From: JAYWDA01 sp043747555
GTDB taxonomy: Bacteria; Bdellovibrionota; Bdellovibrionia; Bdellovibrionales; Bdellovibrionaceae
Direction of reading: 5' to 3'
DNA length: 64,000 bases
Assembly (NCBI GenBank): GCA_043747555.1
Contig: JAYTOY010000020.1
Coordinates: 1 to 64,000, forward strand
In this document: piece by piece, positions 44,690 to 52,262 of the stretch
Layout of the letters: each line of letters opens with the position of its first letter
Position numbering within the stretch: the stretch's first letter is position 1
The notes under the pieces: generated by a model
Database searches by the model: none
Seen by the model: the letters and a program-made list of their open reading frames with translations, nothing else
What the model was told of the DNA's origin: nothing
Translations under genes and position numbers: made by a program

Positions 44690-45169
44690 TTATTCGGTCA
44701 GAATTTTTTTTGCTTTTAAGTAACCTAGTTTGAGTAACATTCGTAACGCTTCTGTCTGATCGCTCAGATTAAATCCATTTTTTACTTCCTCAAGCATTTC
44801 AAGGGAGAGGACATCCAGATTTTTTAAACTAAAAGTCTCAACTGTTGGAGTTGCTAATTTTGGCGTTTCATCGGTACTATGAACTTCTGGCGGCATTGGC
44901 TTCTGAACTTCAATTTTTTTGCCAATATCCAATTCGCCCATAAGGCCCGCTAAACTTTTTAACTCATTTTTAAAATTTTGAATACTTGGGCGGTCTAAGG
45001 CGTCTTCCCCATCGCGAGTTGTTTTCAAATAAAGGCTCACCAAAATATCTGGAGTTGTGGCCATGCCACGAATGGACGGATTCTGGTTTTGCAACCAGGC
45101 AAAGGCGCGCAAAAGAGTGTCTTTAGTATAAGCCTGAGGAGGAAGGGGATTCATTGCCATGAAGGACAT
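44690..45169 (-). CDS. Hypothetical protein upstream of ileS
   Basis: The 159-residue cytoplasmic protein begins near MSFMAMNPLPPQAY, has a helical N-terminal part (residues 15-90) and, after a Pro/Thr-rich linker, a helical C-terminal region (LSLEMLEEVKNGFNLSDQTE and ALRMLLKLGYLKAKKIL). I recognise no family. The C-terminal half might be a short protein-binding helix set. Start choice is uncertain among ATGs at 45169, 45160 and 45154 and a TTG at 45199. It is 17 bases before ileS, probably in the same operon. Confidence 0.6.
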   Translation of the reverse strand: MSFMAMNPLPPQAYTKDTLLRAFAWLQNQNPSIRGMATTPDILVSLYLKTTRDGEDALDRPSIQNFKNELKSLAGLMGELDIGKKIEVQKPMPPEVHSTDETPKLATPTVETFSLKNLDVLSLEMLEEVKNGFNLSDQTEALRMLLKLGYLKAKKILTE

Positions 45170-45212
45170 GAATCTAAAGACCGACCCCTCCCGAGTCAAC
45201 TAATGCAAAGCA

Positions 45213-45707
45213 TTAAATAGCACTAACTTTATAACCAATCCCTCGGATCGTCCCAATGATGTCCTGATGAGCAGCTAATTTTTTTCTTAGGTTGAATATA
45301 TGGTTATCAACTGTGCGAAGGCTAAGGTCGAAACCCATTTTTGCGAATATTTGCACAAGTCTTTTGCGGCTCAGAACTTGAGGTCTATTTTTGCACAAAA
45401 CCAGAAGCAATTGAAATTCCGAAGTCGTCAACGGCAAGACCCGACCATCGCAAATAGCTTCAAAAGATTCAGGATACAAAATAAGAGGCCCGGCGTGGAC
45501 GGCAGAAGTGACTGGCGCCTTTAAGAGCGAGATAAAGCTTTTGCGATCTAGGACTAACAGATCAGAATCCGAAAGAACATCTAGATCAATGGGTTGATGG
45601 GCCGTCTGTGGTTGCGATAAAAAACCCTTCAGCGAAAACGCCTGCTGAAGCTCGGTTTCAATCTGAGGATCAGAAATAAAAAAATGAAATTTTGCAGAGT
45701 TAGTCAT
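45213..45707 (-). CDS. Orphan winged-helix (OmpR-type) DNA-binding protein without a functional receiver
   Basis: The 164-residue protein has a C-terminal winged-helix domain (about 72-162) like OmpR/PhoB regulators: VLPLTTSEFQLLLVLCKNRP, SRKRLVQIF, RTVDNHIFNLRKKL and IGTIRGIGYKV. The N-terminal 70 residues are too short and lack the Asp pocket for a receiver. I use ATG 45707; a longer in-frame opening exists to 45764. It follows the NtrC-family gene on the same strand by 90 bases, so it could be a further output or regulator of that locus. Confidence 0.78.
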   Translation of the reverse strand: MTNSAKFHFFISDPQIETELQQAFSLKGFLSQPQTAHQPIDLDVLSDSDLLVLDRKSFISLLKAPVTSAVHAGPLILYPESFEAICDGRVLPLTTSEFQLLLVLCKNRPQVLSRKRLVQIFAKMGFDLSLRTVDNHIFNLRKKLAAHQDIIGTIRGIGYKVSAI

Positions 45708-45797
45708 GCGATAAGTATACAATTGTTTGTTGAGTTTAAAAGAGATTTTTGCGAAAAGTCTCAAAATCCAGTCCTCAAGGGCATTTTTTAAAGCTGG

Positions 45798-47333
45798 TTA
45801 GGACAAGGGGGACTCGATATAATCTTTTGCATTAATTCCGTACTTCTCAATCTTACGAAGCAGAGTTTTCTTCGGAATATTTGCATGCAGGGCGGTTTGA
45901 TTGATTCGACCTTTAAAGGTCTTTAGAGCTTTCACGATAAATTCTTTTTCAAAGGCTTCTTTTTGGGCATTGAAATCAAGATCCCCAGAAATTGGCGTAT
46001 CTCCGTCCTCTAAGATCTCATCACTATCCAAATCATCATGAAGGTCCATGTCATCGACGCTGCTATCATCTTTTCCGACCATCATGCTTTCATTGGTATC
46101 AGACAGCTTAGCTTCATTGACGGCATCGGCTAATTGTAACAGATCAACCCCGCAAGCCGCTAAAACTGCTTCGGGCAATGAGGTCAAAGTCACCACATGC
46201 GTCGACTCTAAAACAAAAGCATGTTCAATCACATTTTCTAATTCTCGAATATTTCCTGGCCAATTATATTTTTTTAAGACAGCCATCGCATCGGCAGAAA
46301 TTCCAGTGATGCGTTTTTTGTGATTCTCATTAAATTTCTTAATAAAAATCGAAATCATTTTTTCAATGTCATCTTTTCGTTCTGCCAAAGCCGGTAAAAA
46401 GATCGGAACCACATTCAAGCGATAAAATAAGTCTTCTCGGAATTGCCCCGTTTTGATCATTTCTTCCAAAGGTCGATTGGTTGCGGCGATGATTCTGACA
46501 TTCGATGCAATTTCGCGATTAGCCCCTACAGGCGCAAACATTTTCTCTTGAAGCACGCGCAAGATCTTCACTTGCATCAATGGCGGCATATCGCCAATTT
46601 CATCCAGAAATAAAGTGCCACCTTCAGCGTATTGAAATTTTCCAATTTTACGCTGATCAGCCCCAGTGAACGAACCCTTTTCGTGACCAAAAAGTTCAGA
46701 CTCAAACAAGTTTTCAGGAATGGCTGAGCAGTTAATCGCGACAAACTTAGAATCTTTACGAACTGAATTAAAATGAATGGCACGCGCGACTAATTCTTTG
46801 CCTGTTCCAGAAGCTCCGCGGATAAGAACAGGTGTATCGACTTTGGCCAGCCTGTGAATAATATTAAACACTTTCTGCATTTGTGAAGTGTTGCCAATAA
46901 TTTTGCGGCCCTCTTCAACCAGCACGGGTGCTGACGCCGCAATATTTGAAATCAAGGCATGAGCAACAACGGCTTTATCAATTAATTCAATTAAAGCTTC
47001 TGAAGCGACAGGTTTTGAAAGGTAGTTATAGGCGCCATCTTTAACGGCTTGAACAGCGTCGCTCAGTTCAGCGTGAGCCGTTAGCATCAAGATGATTGTC
47101 CCAGGTTCTAATTCTTTAATTTTTCTTAAAGTTTCAAGCCCATTCATTCGCGGCATATCGACATCCATCAAAACGATATCGAACTTTTCTTGGGCAGGGG
47201 CTGCTTTAAATTTTTCTAAAGCATTGACGCCATCAAAGGCTTCATCAATTTGAAATCGACGGGTCGACTCCAAAGCTGAGCGGATCGAAAACCGAAGTCC
47301 CAAATCGTCATCAACGATTAATACTTTTAGCAT
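45798..47333 (-). CDS. NtrC-family sigma-54-dependent response regulator
   Basis: The 511-residue protein has a receiver (1-120; phospho-acceptor Asp 57 in LMDVDMPRMNG), an AAA+ domain (about 150-390) with Walker A GASGTGKE, the sigma-54 loop GSFTGA, Walker B LFLDEIGDMP and FREDLFYRLNVVPIFLP, and a C-terminal Fis HTH (GRINQTALHANIPKKTLLRK). Between AAA+ and HTH is an unusual Asp/Glu-rich insert (about 418-455). It activates RpoN-dependent promoters when phosphorylated. The CHASE2 kinase gene starts its transcript 34 bases upstream and is the obvious partner. Targets are unknown. Confidence 0.93.
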   Translation of the reverse strand: MLKVLIVDDDLGLRFSIRSALESTRRFQIDEAFDGVNALEKFKAAPAQEKFDIVLMDVDMPRMNGLETLRKIKELEPGTIILMLTAHAELSDAVQAVKDGAYNYLSKPVASEALIELIDKAVVAHALISNIAASAPVLVEEGRKIIGNTSQMQKVFNIIHRLAKVDTPVLIRGASGTGKELVARAIHFNSVRKDSKFVAINCSAIPENLFESELFGHEKGSFTGADQRKIGKFQYAEGGTLFLDEIGDMPPLMQVKILRVLQEKMFAPVGANREIASNVRIIAATNRPLEEMIKTGQFREDLFYRLNVVPIFLPALAERKDDIEKMISIFIKKFNENHKKRITGISADAMAVLKKYNWPGNIRELENVIEHAFVLESTHVVTLTSLPEAVLAACGVDLLQLADAVNEAKLSDTNESMMVGKDDSSVDDMDLHDDLDSDEILEDGDTPISGDLDFNAQKEAFEKEFIVKALKTFKGRINQTALHANIPKKTLLRKIEKYGINAKDYIESPLS

Positions 47334-47366
47334 GCAAAACCCCCAAGCCGCAGTGAAGCTGGCTAT

Positions 47367-49271
47367 TTAACCCAGTGGAAGTTGTACCGTAAATGTCGAT
47401 CCCTGGCCATATGTAGACTCTACAAAGACCTGACCGCCATGCAATTCGACGAAGTATTTCGCCAAATAAAGCCCTAATCCCGAGCCTTTAATGGTCGAAC
47501 TTTTGGCATTTTGGCTGCGGTAAAATTTCATAAAAAGATTGGGAAGCTCGTCAGCAGGGATGCCAGGTCCTTGATCTGCGATCTGGACGACGACCAAGCC
47601 TACTTTTTCCTCAGTTGAGATTAAAATCTTAGTCTCTTCATCAGAGTATTTAATCGCATTTTCGATCAGATTAGACAGCACTTGCTTTATTAAGTTGGGA
47701 TCCACTGAGATAGGAAAAAGAGTCTCAAACTCCTTCACAATTTGAATTTTTTTCAGGCGGGCTAAGAACTCGTGCTTAGCAATGACCTCCTCAAGCAGAG
47801 CATTGATATCACGACCCTGTTTGTGAAGCTGAACTGCCTGGCTCTCGATCTGACCGTAATCAAGGATCGAGTTAATAAACTTCAATAAGTCATCGCCCGA
47901 GTGTTTGATTGTATCCACGGCCTCTTGCTGCTGCGAACTGATCTGGGTCGAATCCCGCAAAATCACATCGGCCATGCCCAGGATCCTTGCGATCGGAGTT
48001 TTTAAATCGTGCGACATCATCGAGATAAAATTTGTTTTAAGCTCTTCGACCTGTTTTAGAAGCTTGTGCTTTTGATAAATTTCCCAGCTCCGACGATTTT
48101 CAATAATCAATCTATAGGGAATAAAAAAGTAGTAACATAAAAAAATCGCTAGCCACGGATGCGACATCGACACCCAAATTCCAAAGGGCCAAAAAGCAAA
48201 AAATCCCAGCAGGCCAAAGCCTGCAAGACTGCCGGCTAAAATAAACAAACCCAGCAGGGGGCGAAGCGAAAAAACAACGTAAACAGTCAGAATAGAAATT
48301 AAGCCAACAAAAATAAAATCCAGCCAAAATGAAGTTCGCACCGGAGCACTATTTAAAATCAAAGTATCAAACATATTGGCATGAAGTTCTGTTGAAGTCA
48401 TGGCTAAGACATCCCGAGAATAAGGTGTCCGGACGTAATCCCGCTCCATTTTTTCATTGCCAATTTTAACCAATTTTGAAGTTTTTAAATCTTGTCCTAC
48501 CAGTATAATTTTTCCGCGTAGAAAATCGGCGTCGACGGGGCCTTCAAGAATTTGAGAGAAGCCAAAGCGGGGATAAGCTCCCTCGGGGTGAAAATTAATA
48601 TATAGCTGATCACTGCCTAAAAAATTAAAAAGGCCACGAATTTTTGCAGAATTGTTTAGGGTGGGGTTGATCTTTTTCGCTAAATGCAAATGCAGCATTT
48701 CCCGGCCCTGATAGGCAATCATCATACGGCGGGAGACTCCGTCCTTTGCAAAATTACTTATGTCGGCACTTTTTAAACCTGGAAAAACAGGTAAAGTATC
48801 CAGTGGCCTCGAGTAGGACGAATGGATGCTTTGCCCAGCAACGCCTAAATCATCAGTCATGAAGTAAACATTAGGATTTTTGACTGACATTTCTGCTAAG
48901 TCTTTTTTTTCATCAAAAGAGCCCTGAAGATCAGTTAAATCCAAATCAAAAACAATGGCCCGGGGTTCATAGGTAGATAGATTTTCTATCAGTCGACTAA
49001 GGTCTTTGGCGGAGGGCTCCTTCTTCAAATTTTGCAGCGTTAATTCATCAATAACTACCATGGATATTTCGCCCGAAACGGGCGGTGGTGGTCTTAACCT
49101 AACGCGAATGTCATAAAGGAAGGATTCAAAAAAATCGAGTTTAATCTGGGTGATAAAAAAGGCCATTGTCAGCGCTAAAATCAGGCGCAAAACACTGTTC
49201 AGTATTTTCTTTCGGTGCCACCCAGAATCCGGTGGCTTGGCTGAATCTTCAGAAAGGGGTGGTAATGCCAT
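47367..49271 (-). CDS. CHASE2-domain sensor histidine kinase
   Basis: The 634-residue protein has a membrane anchor (about 24-42), a large periplasmic CHASE2 domain (about 50-300; FESFLYDIRVRLRPPPPVSG, VVIDELTLQNL, RAIVFDLDLTD), three clustered membrane spans (about 315-385), and a kinase core: His 421 in MMSHDLKTPIARIL, N box SNLIENAIKYSD, DQGPGIP and GSGLGLYLAKYFVELHGG. CHASE2 domains sense unknown extracellular ligands. The adjacent NtrC-like regulator is its probable partner. The start ATG 49271 is 10 bases after a small peptide ORF next to a radical SAM gene. Confidence 0.92.
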   Translation of the reverse strand: MALPPLSEDSAKPPDSGWHRKKILNSVLRLILALTMAFFITQIKLDFFESFLYDIRVRLRPPPPVSGEISMVVIDELTLQNLKKEPSAKDLSRLIENLSTYEPRAIVFDLDLTDLQGSFDEKKDLAEMSVKNPNVYFMTDDLGVAGQSIHSSYSRPLDTLPVFPGLKSADISNFAKDGVSRRMMIAYQGREMLHLHLAKKINPTLNNSAKIRGLFNFLGSDQLYINFHPEGAYPRFGFSQILEGPVDADFLRGKIILVGQDLKTSKLVKIGNEKMERDYVRTPYSRDVLAMTSTELHANMFDTLILNSAPVRTSFWLDFIFVGLISILTVYVVFSLRPLLGLFILAGSLAGFGLLGFFAFWPFGIWVSMSHPWLAIFLCYYFFIPYRLIIENRRSWEIYQKHKLLKQVEELKTNFISMMSHDLKTPIARILGMADVILRDSTQISSQQQEAVDTIKHSGDDLLKFINSILDYGQIESQAVQLHKQGRDINALLEEVIAKHEFLARLKKIQIVKEFETLFPISVDPNLIKQVLSNLIENAIKYSDEETKILISTEEKVGLVVVQIADQGPGIPADELPNLFMKFYRSQNAKSSTIKGSGLGLYLAKYFVELHGGQVFVESTYGQGSTFTVQLPLG

Positions 49272-49280
49272 CCGGTGACA

Positions 49281-49409
49281 TTATCTGACGGGAACGCAGC
49301 CGTCTCCACCTTTTGCAGATAGAAGTGTATTTTTTTCTGCTTTTCTGACGTGAATCTTTTTAATGTGTTTCTTGTCGGCCACTTGGCTCTCCCTTTTTTT
49401 GCCCATCAT
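49281..49409 (-). CDS. Candidate RiPP precursor peptide next to a radical SAM/SPASM maturase
   Basis: A 42-codon ORF starts with ATG-ATG at 49409, or from GTG 49382 gives 33 residues; the GTG has AAAGGGAGAG just upstream and the ATG has AGGGGA. It overlaps the last 50 bases of the radical SAM gene (23 for the GTG start) in another frame and ends at 49281, 10 bases before the CHASE2 kinase. The translation has a Lys/His/Arg-rich leader (KKHIKKIHVRKAEKN), then LLSA and a C-terminal KGGDGCVPVR. A leader of this kind plus a small Gly/Cys core matches RiPP precursors in general build. I do not recognise a specific family. It is too short for usual gene finders. Confidence 0.6.
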   Translation of the reverse strand: MMGKKRESQVADKKHIKKIHVRKAEKNTLLSAKGGDGCVPVR

Positions 49410-50742
49410 TGATTCCCCTGTTTAGGCCATAGTATTTTAAGACCACAGCCGCTAAATATCTGGTTCTAAAACAAAAGTCATTTTTCTTATTCATATTTTG
49501 GCCATCCAAGCTTTCATGCACAAACGAACAACCGCCGCCGCAGAGAAAGCGCGCCCAGCAATTGCCACATTTATTCATATCGACTTGGTTCTGGCTGTAT
49601 TTTTCAAGCTGATCGTAATCCAAGGTCGTACCATTGCCGATTTGATTTTTTTGATCCCCGACAGTCCAAGGGCAATTAAAAATACGATTCCTGGCATCGA
49701 TCACGGCCAAGGTTTTTCCCAAGCCGCAATGATTCTCAATACGCTCTTGATTGTCCAAAACGGTGAAATATCGGTCGAATATATGAAAGCGGCGCAATTC
49801 TTTTTCACCGCCGATTAAAAAAGCTTGTTCAGCGGCTTTCTCGTAGGATTCGACAAATTTTTGTGATGAATCCGTGCTGGTTTCATTCACAGAATAAGTA
49901 AATTCAAAACGGTCCACCGGCAATGTTTTAAAAAATTGATAAGTGGAATTAACATCATAATGATTCGGGTCCATGACACAATGAAGCTCGACGTAGGGAA
50001 TTTTATCTCGAGACAAGGCTAAACGCCGAAGCCCCTCGATAATTTTTGCAGTGACGCCACGTCCAGCCCGGTCCGGTCGACGAGAATCATTAATCTCAGC
50101 GGGACCATCTAAACTGATATCAACCGCACAGCCAATTTCATTCAGCATAGCGATATTTTTATCCGTCATTAAAGTTCCATTCGTGGTCACTTTAAAACTG
50201 GCTGAGATATTCTTTTTTGCGCCCTCTTCTTTGGTGTATTCAGCAATGGCTTTCATGGCTTCAGGATACAGCAAGGGTTCGCCACCTAGAAAACTGATAT
50301 GAAATGAACTTCCTGGAGTCAGTTGATCTAAGAAAAAACGAATTTGCGGCAAAGTTTTTTCAACCGATATTTTTTTGATGGAATCACCATAAGTTCCATC
50401 TCCACCAGCTGCGCAATAAGTGCAGTGCAGATTACAAATTTGGGTGACGTTGATGGTGACACTTCGAATAGTGAATTTTAAAGGAATGGCAGAAGCCTCG
50501 GAATTTTCGCTGATCTCCCATTCCCTCAGTTCGCTAGCGGCTTCACTGGAACTTGCAAAATTTTTATCAGAAACTTGTGTGTCTGCAGTTAGAAAGCTTG
50601 TTGACGGTAGGGACTGCCAAGCCTCGTCGCTGATTTCGGCAAGCTCCATATTGCGGGAATGAAATGCAAGTGGACCGTCTTCACCTTGCTTGAAGGCGAC
50701 GATGTCTTTAAAGCGTCTTATTTGTAATCCACTTTGTTGCAT
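49360..50742 (-). CDS. Radical SAM/SPASM peptide maturase-like enzyme
   Basis: The 460-residue protein has an N-terminal region of about 90 residues that may bind a leader peptide, the radical SAM cluster motif CNLHCTYC (Cys 103, 107, 110), the GGEPL SAM motif (SFLGGEPLLYPEAM), VTTNGTLM and DISLDGP, and a C-terminal SPASM region with NHCGLG, FNCPW, CGNCWARFLCGGGCSF and a final DFC, enough cysteines for two auxiliary clusters. Such enzymes install crosslinks, thioethers or other changes in peptides, or act as sulfatase maturases; none of the sulfatase partners are here. The peptide ORF in its 3' end is the likely substrate. It starts 176 bases after the MBL gene. Confidence 0.9.
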   Translation of the reverse strand: MQQSGLQIRRFKDIVAFKQGEDGPLAFHSRNMELAEISDEAWQSLPSTSFLTADTQVSDKNFASSSEAASELREWEISENSEASAIPLKFTIRSVTINVTQICNLHCTYCAAGGDGTYGDSIKKISVEKTLPQIRFFLDQLTPGSSFHISFLGGEPLLYPEAMKAIAEYTKEEGAKKNISASFKVTTNGTLMTDKNIAMLNEIGCAVDISLDGPAEINDSRRPDRAGRGVTAKIIEGLRRLALSRDKIPYVELHCVMDPNHYDVNSTYQFFKTLPVDRFEFTYSVNETSTDSSQKFVESYEKAAEQAFLIGGEKELRRFHIFDRYFTVLDNQERIENHCGLGKTLAVIDARNRIFNCPWTVGDQKNQIGNGTTLDYDQLEKYSQNQVDMNKCGNCWARFLCGGGCSFVHESLDGQNMNKKNDFCFRTRYLAAVVLKYYGLNRGINDGQKKGEPSGRQETH

Positions 50743-50777
50743 AACCTGTAAGTCCTAACCAAGAACTCGAACCAATA

Positions 50778-50883
50778 GGTGTCGTTTTGACACTGATGAT
50801 CGAGCCATGGTTCGTAATTGCAATTTTAGGGCCGAAATTAGACACCCTAAGTTATCGAAAATACGGATTTTTTGGTGTCAAAA
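50778..50883 (-). promoter_or_regulatory. Clustered GGTGTC/GACACC motifs upstream of the radical SAM gene
   Basis: The 176-base gap between the MBL gene and the radical SAM gene holds GGTGTC-GTTTT-GACAC at 50778-50793, GACACC at 50841-50846 and GGTGTCAAAA at 50874-50883. On the minus strand the last reads TTTTGACACC, which includes a TTGACA-like -35. A convincing -10 box is not visible. Repeated half-sites suggest an operator. Confidence 0.3.
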
Positions 50884-50918
50884 GGACTCTTTGATAGGAA
50901 ACAAATTACAGGTTCAGA

Positions 50919-51908
50919 TTACAGTTTAACTTCCATACCTTCGTGGGCGAAATCCCATTCAAAGGGTGGCAGCGCTTCATTTGAGTCTTTTGCGTTCTCA
51001 AGACGCCAATTATAATACTCTTGCGTCTGCCGTTTGATCTCTTGAATTTGATAAATTGTAGCGCCTGGATCGTGATGAGCAAAAAGAACCTGTTTAATGT
51101 TTTCTCGGAAAGCTAGATCAAGCCCAATCTGAGCAGCACTATGGCCCCAGTTAGCTTTCTCAGCCAATTCAGGAAACGTATACTGAGCATCAAAATACAT
51201 CAGGTCCGCTTTTTCATACAAAGGCAAGTCTTCGCCCATTTCTTCGCGACTAACACGCGTGCCTTCTGTATCTACGCAGTGAGCGTAGGATTTTCCACCG
51301 TTTTCAACTTTAAATCCCCAGCAAGGGTCTGGATGATCTAGCTGATAGGGCGTCACTTTTAAATCACCGATCATAATGGGTTTGCGTGGCTCCAACGTGT
51401 GAAATTGAATTTTGGAAGACAGCTGTTCATATGGAACTGGAAAGTAAGGTTTCCTAAAAACTCCGCGAATCATTTCTTCCAGCTCTGGTTGAACAGCGTA
51501 GTAATGAATCGGAATTCCTGGCATAAAATGCGGCGTGAAAAAGGGCAGGCCAATGACATGGTCCCAATGAAAGTGCGTCATAAATATATGAAAGGGACCT
51601 TTAGGCCGCCCATAAGTTCCACTCATAATTTTTTCGCTTAAGATGCGAATTCCACTGCCGCCATCAATAATAATTTGCGCTTTTGGACTGTAGACTTCGA
51701 CACAAGTTGTAGCAGCTCCATAACCGCCGACATGGGGAACATCCTGCGAGCTTAGAAATTTTGTAATTTGCGAAGAGTCGCGGTAGCCAGCTGCAAAAAA
51801 GCTGCGCATCAGGCCGTCAATATGCACGCACCAGTCATAAGGAATTTGCGTTGAAGGAAGGGATCCTCGAACGCCCCAAAATTTAACATTGAAGGCATTA
51901 ATTGACAT
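50919..51908 (-). CDS. MBL-fold metallo-hydrolase
   Basis: The protein of about 329 residues has the metallo-beta-lactamase metal motif THFHWDHVIGLPFF, preceded by IIIDGGSGIR, then AHCVDTEG and a final LFAHHDPG. The start region, KFWGVRGSLPSTQIPYDW, and CVEVYSPKAQIIIDG are typical of a subgroup often described as PhnP-like, cyclic-nucleotide or tRNA processing phosphodiesterases; the substrate is unknown. Start choice is uncertain between ATGs at 51908 and 51926. It lies between a ferredoxin gene and the radical SAM gene, all on the minus strand. Confidence 0.85.
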   Translation of the reverse strand: MSINAFNVKFWGVRGSLPSTQIPYDWCVHIDGLMRSFFAAGYRDSSQITKFLSSQDVPHVGGYGAATTCVEVYSPKAQIIIDGGSGIRILSEKIMSGTYGRPKGPFHIFMTHFHWDHVIGLPFFTPHFMPGIPIHYYAVQPELEEMIRGVFRKPYFPVPYEQLSSKIQFHTLEPRKPIMIGDLKVTPYQLDHPDPCWGFKVENGGKSYAHCVDTEGTRVSREEMGEDLPLYEKADLMYFDAQYTFPELAEKANWGHSAAQIGLDLAFRENIKQVLFAHHDPGATIYQIQEIKRQTQEYYNWRLENAKDSNEALPPFEWDFAHEGMEVKL

Positions 51909-51986
51909 ACCCCTATAGGATGTCATGCCGGTCTGATGTTTCAATTGATATTTTGTAATCTCACAGGCGTCGGGTCGAAAGGAGAG

Positions 51987-52262
51987 TTACAACTTATCAT
52001 AATTAATGACGAGGTCCGACCTAGGTCTTGTCATGCATGTTTTTACAACTAAATATCCAGCTAAATTAGGCGCAGATAAAATCACTCCATCGCTAGAAAT
52101 AACCTCACCTTTTTCAACCCGAGCTTCACAAGTTCCGCAAATTCCTTCCAAACAAGAATAGGGCGGAGCAAGGTCTAATTTAACAGCAGTTTCAAGCAGA
52201 CTTTCCATCGGGGAAACTTCAGCTGATTTAGTTTGGCCATGGCAAGTGATCTGACATTTCAT
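51987..52262 (-). CDS. Plant-type [2Fe-2S] ferredoxin
   Basis: The 91-residue protein has the [2Fe-2S] cysteine spacing CLEGICGTC with a fourth Cys in VVKTCMTRP, inside a beta-grasp ferredoxin fold (about 1-85). It transfers single electrons to a partner enzyme. Its start overlaps the PBP gene stop by one base at 52262, and the radical SAM gene lies 1.2 kb further along the same strand, so it could serve as reductant for the SAM cluster or auxiliary clusters; that link is inferred from position only. Confidence 0.92.
   Translation of the reverse strand: MKCQITCHGQTKSAEVSPMESLLETAVKLDLAPPYSCLEGICGTCEARVEKGEVISSDGVILSAPNLAGYLVVKTCMTRPRSDLVINYDKL

Noticed and set aside
50756..50809. A second tiny peptide ORF (17 codons) upstream of the radical SAM gene
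   Set aside because: No ribosome site, no core-like C-terminus and too short; probably chance.
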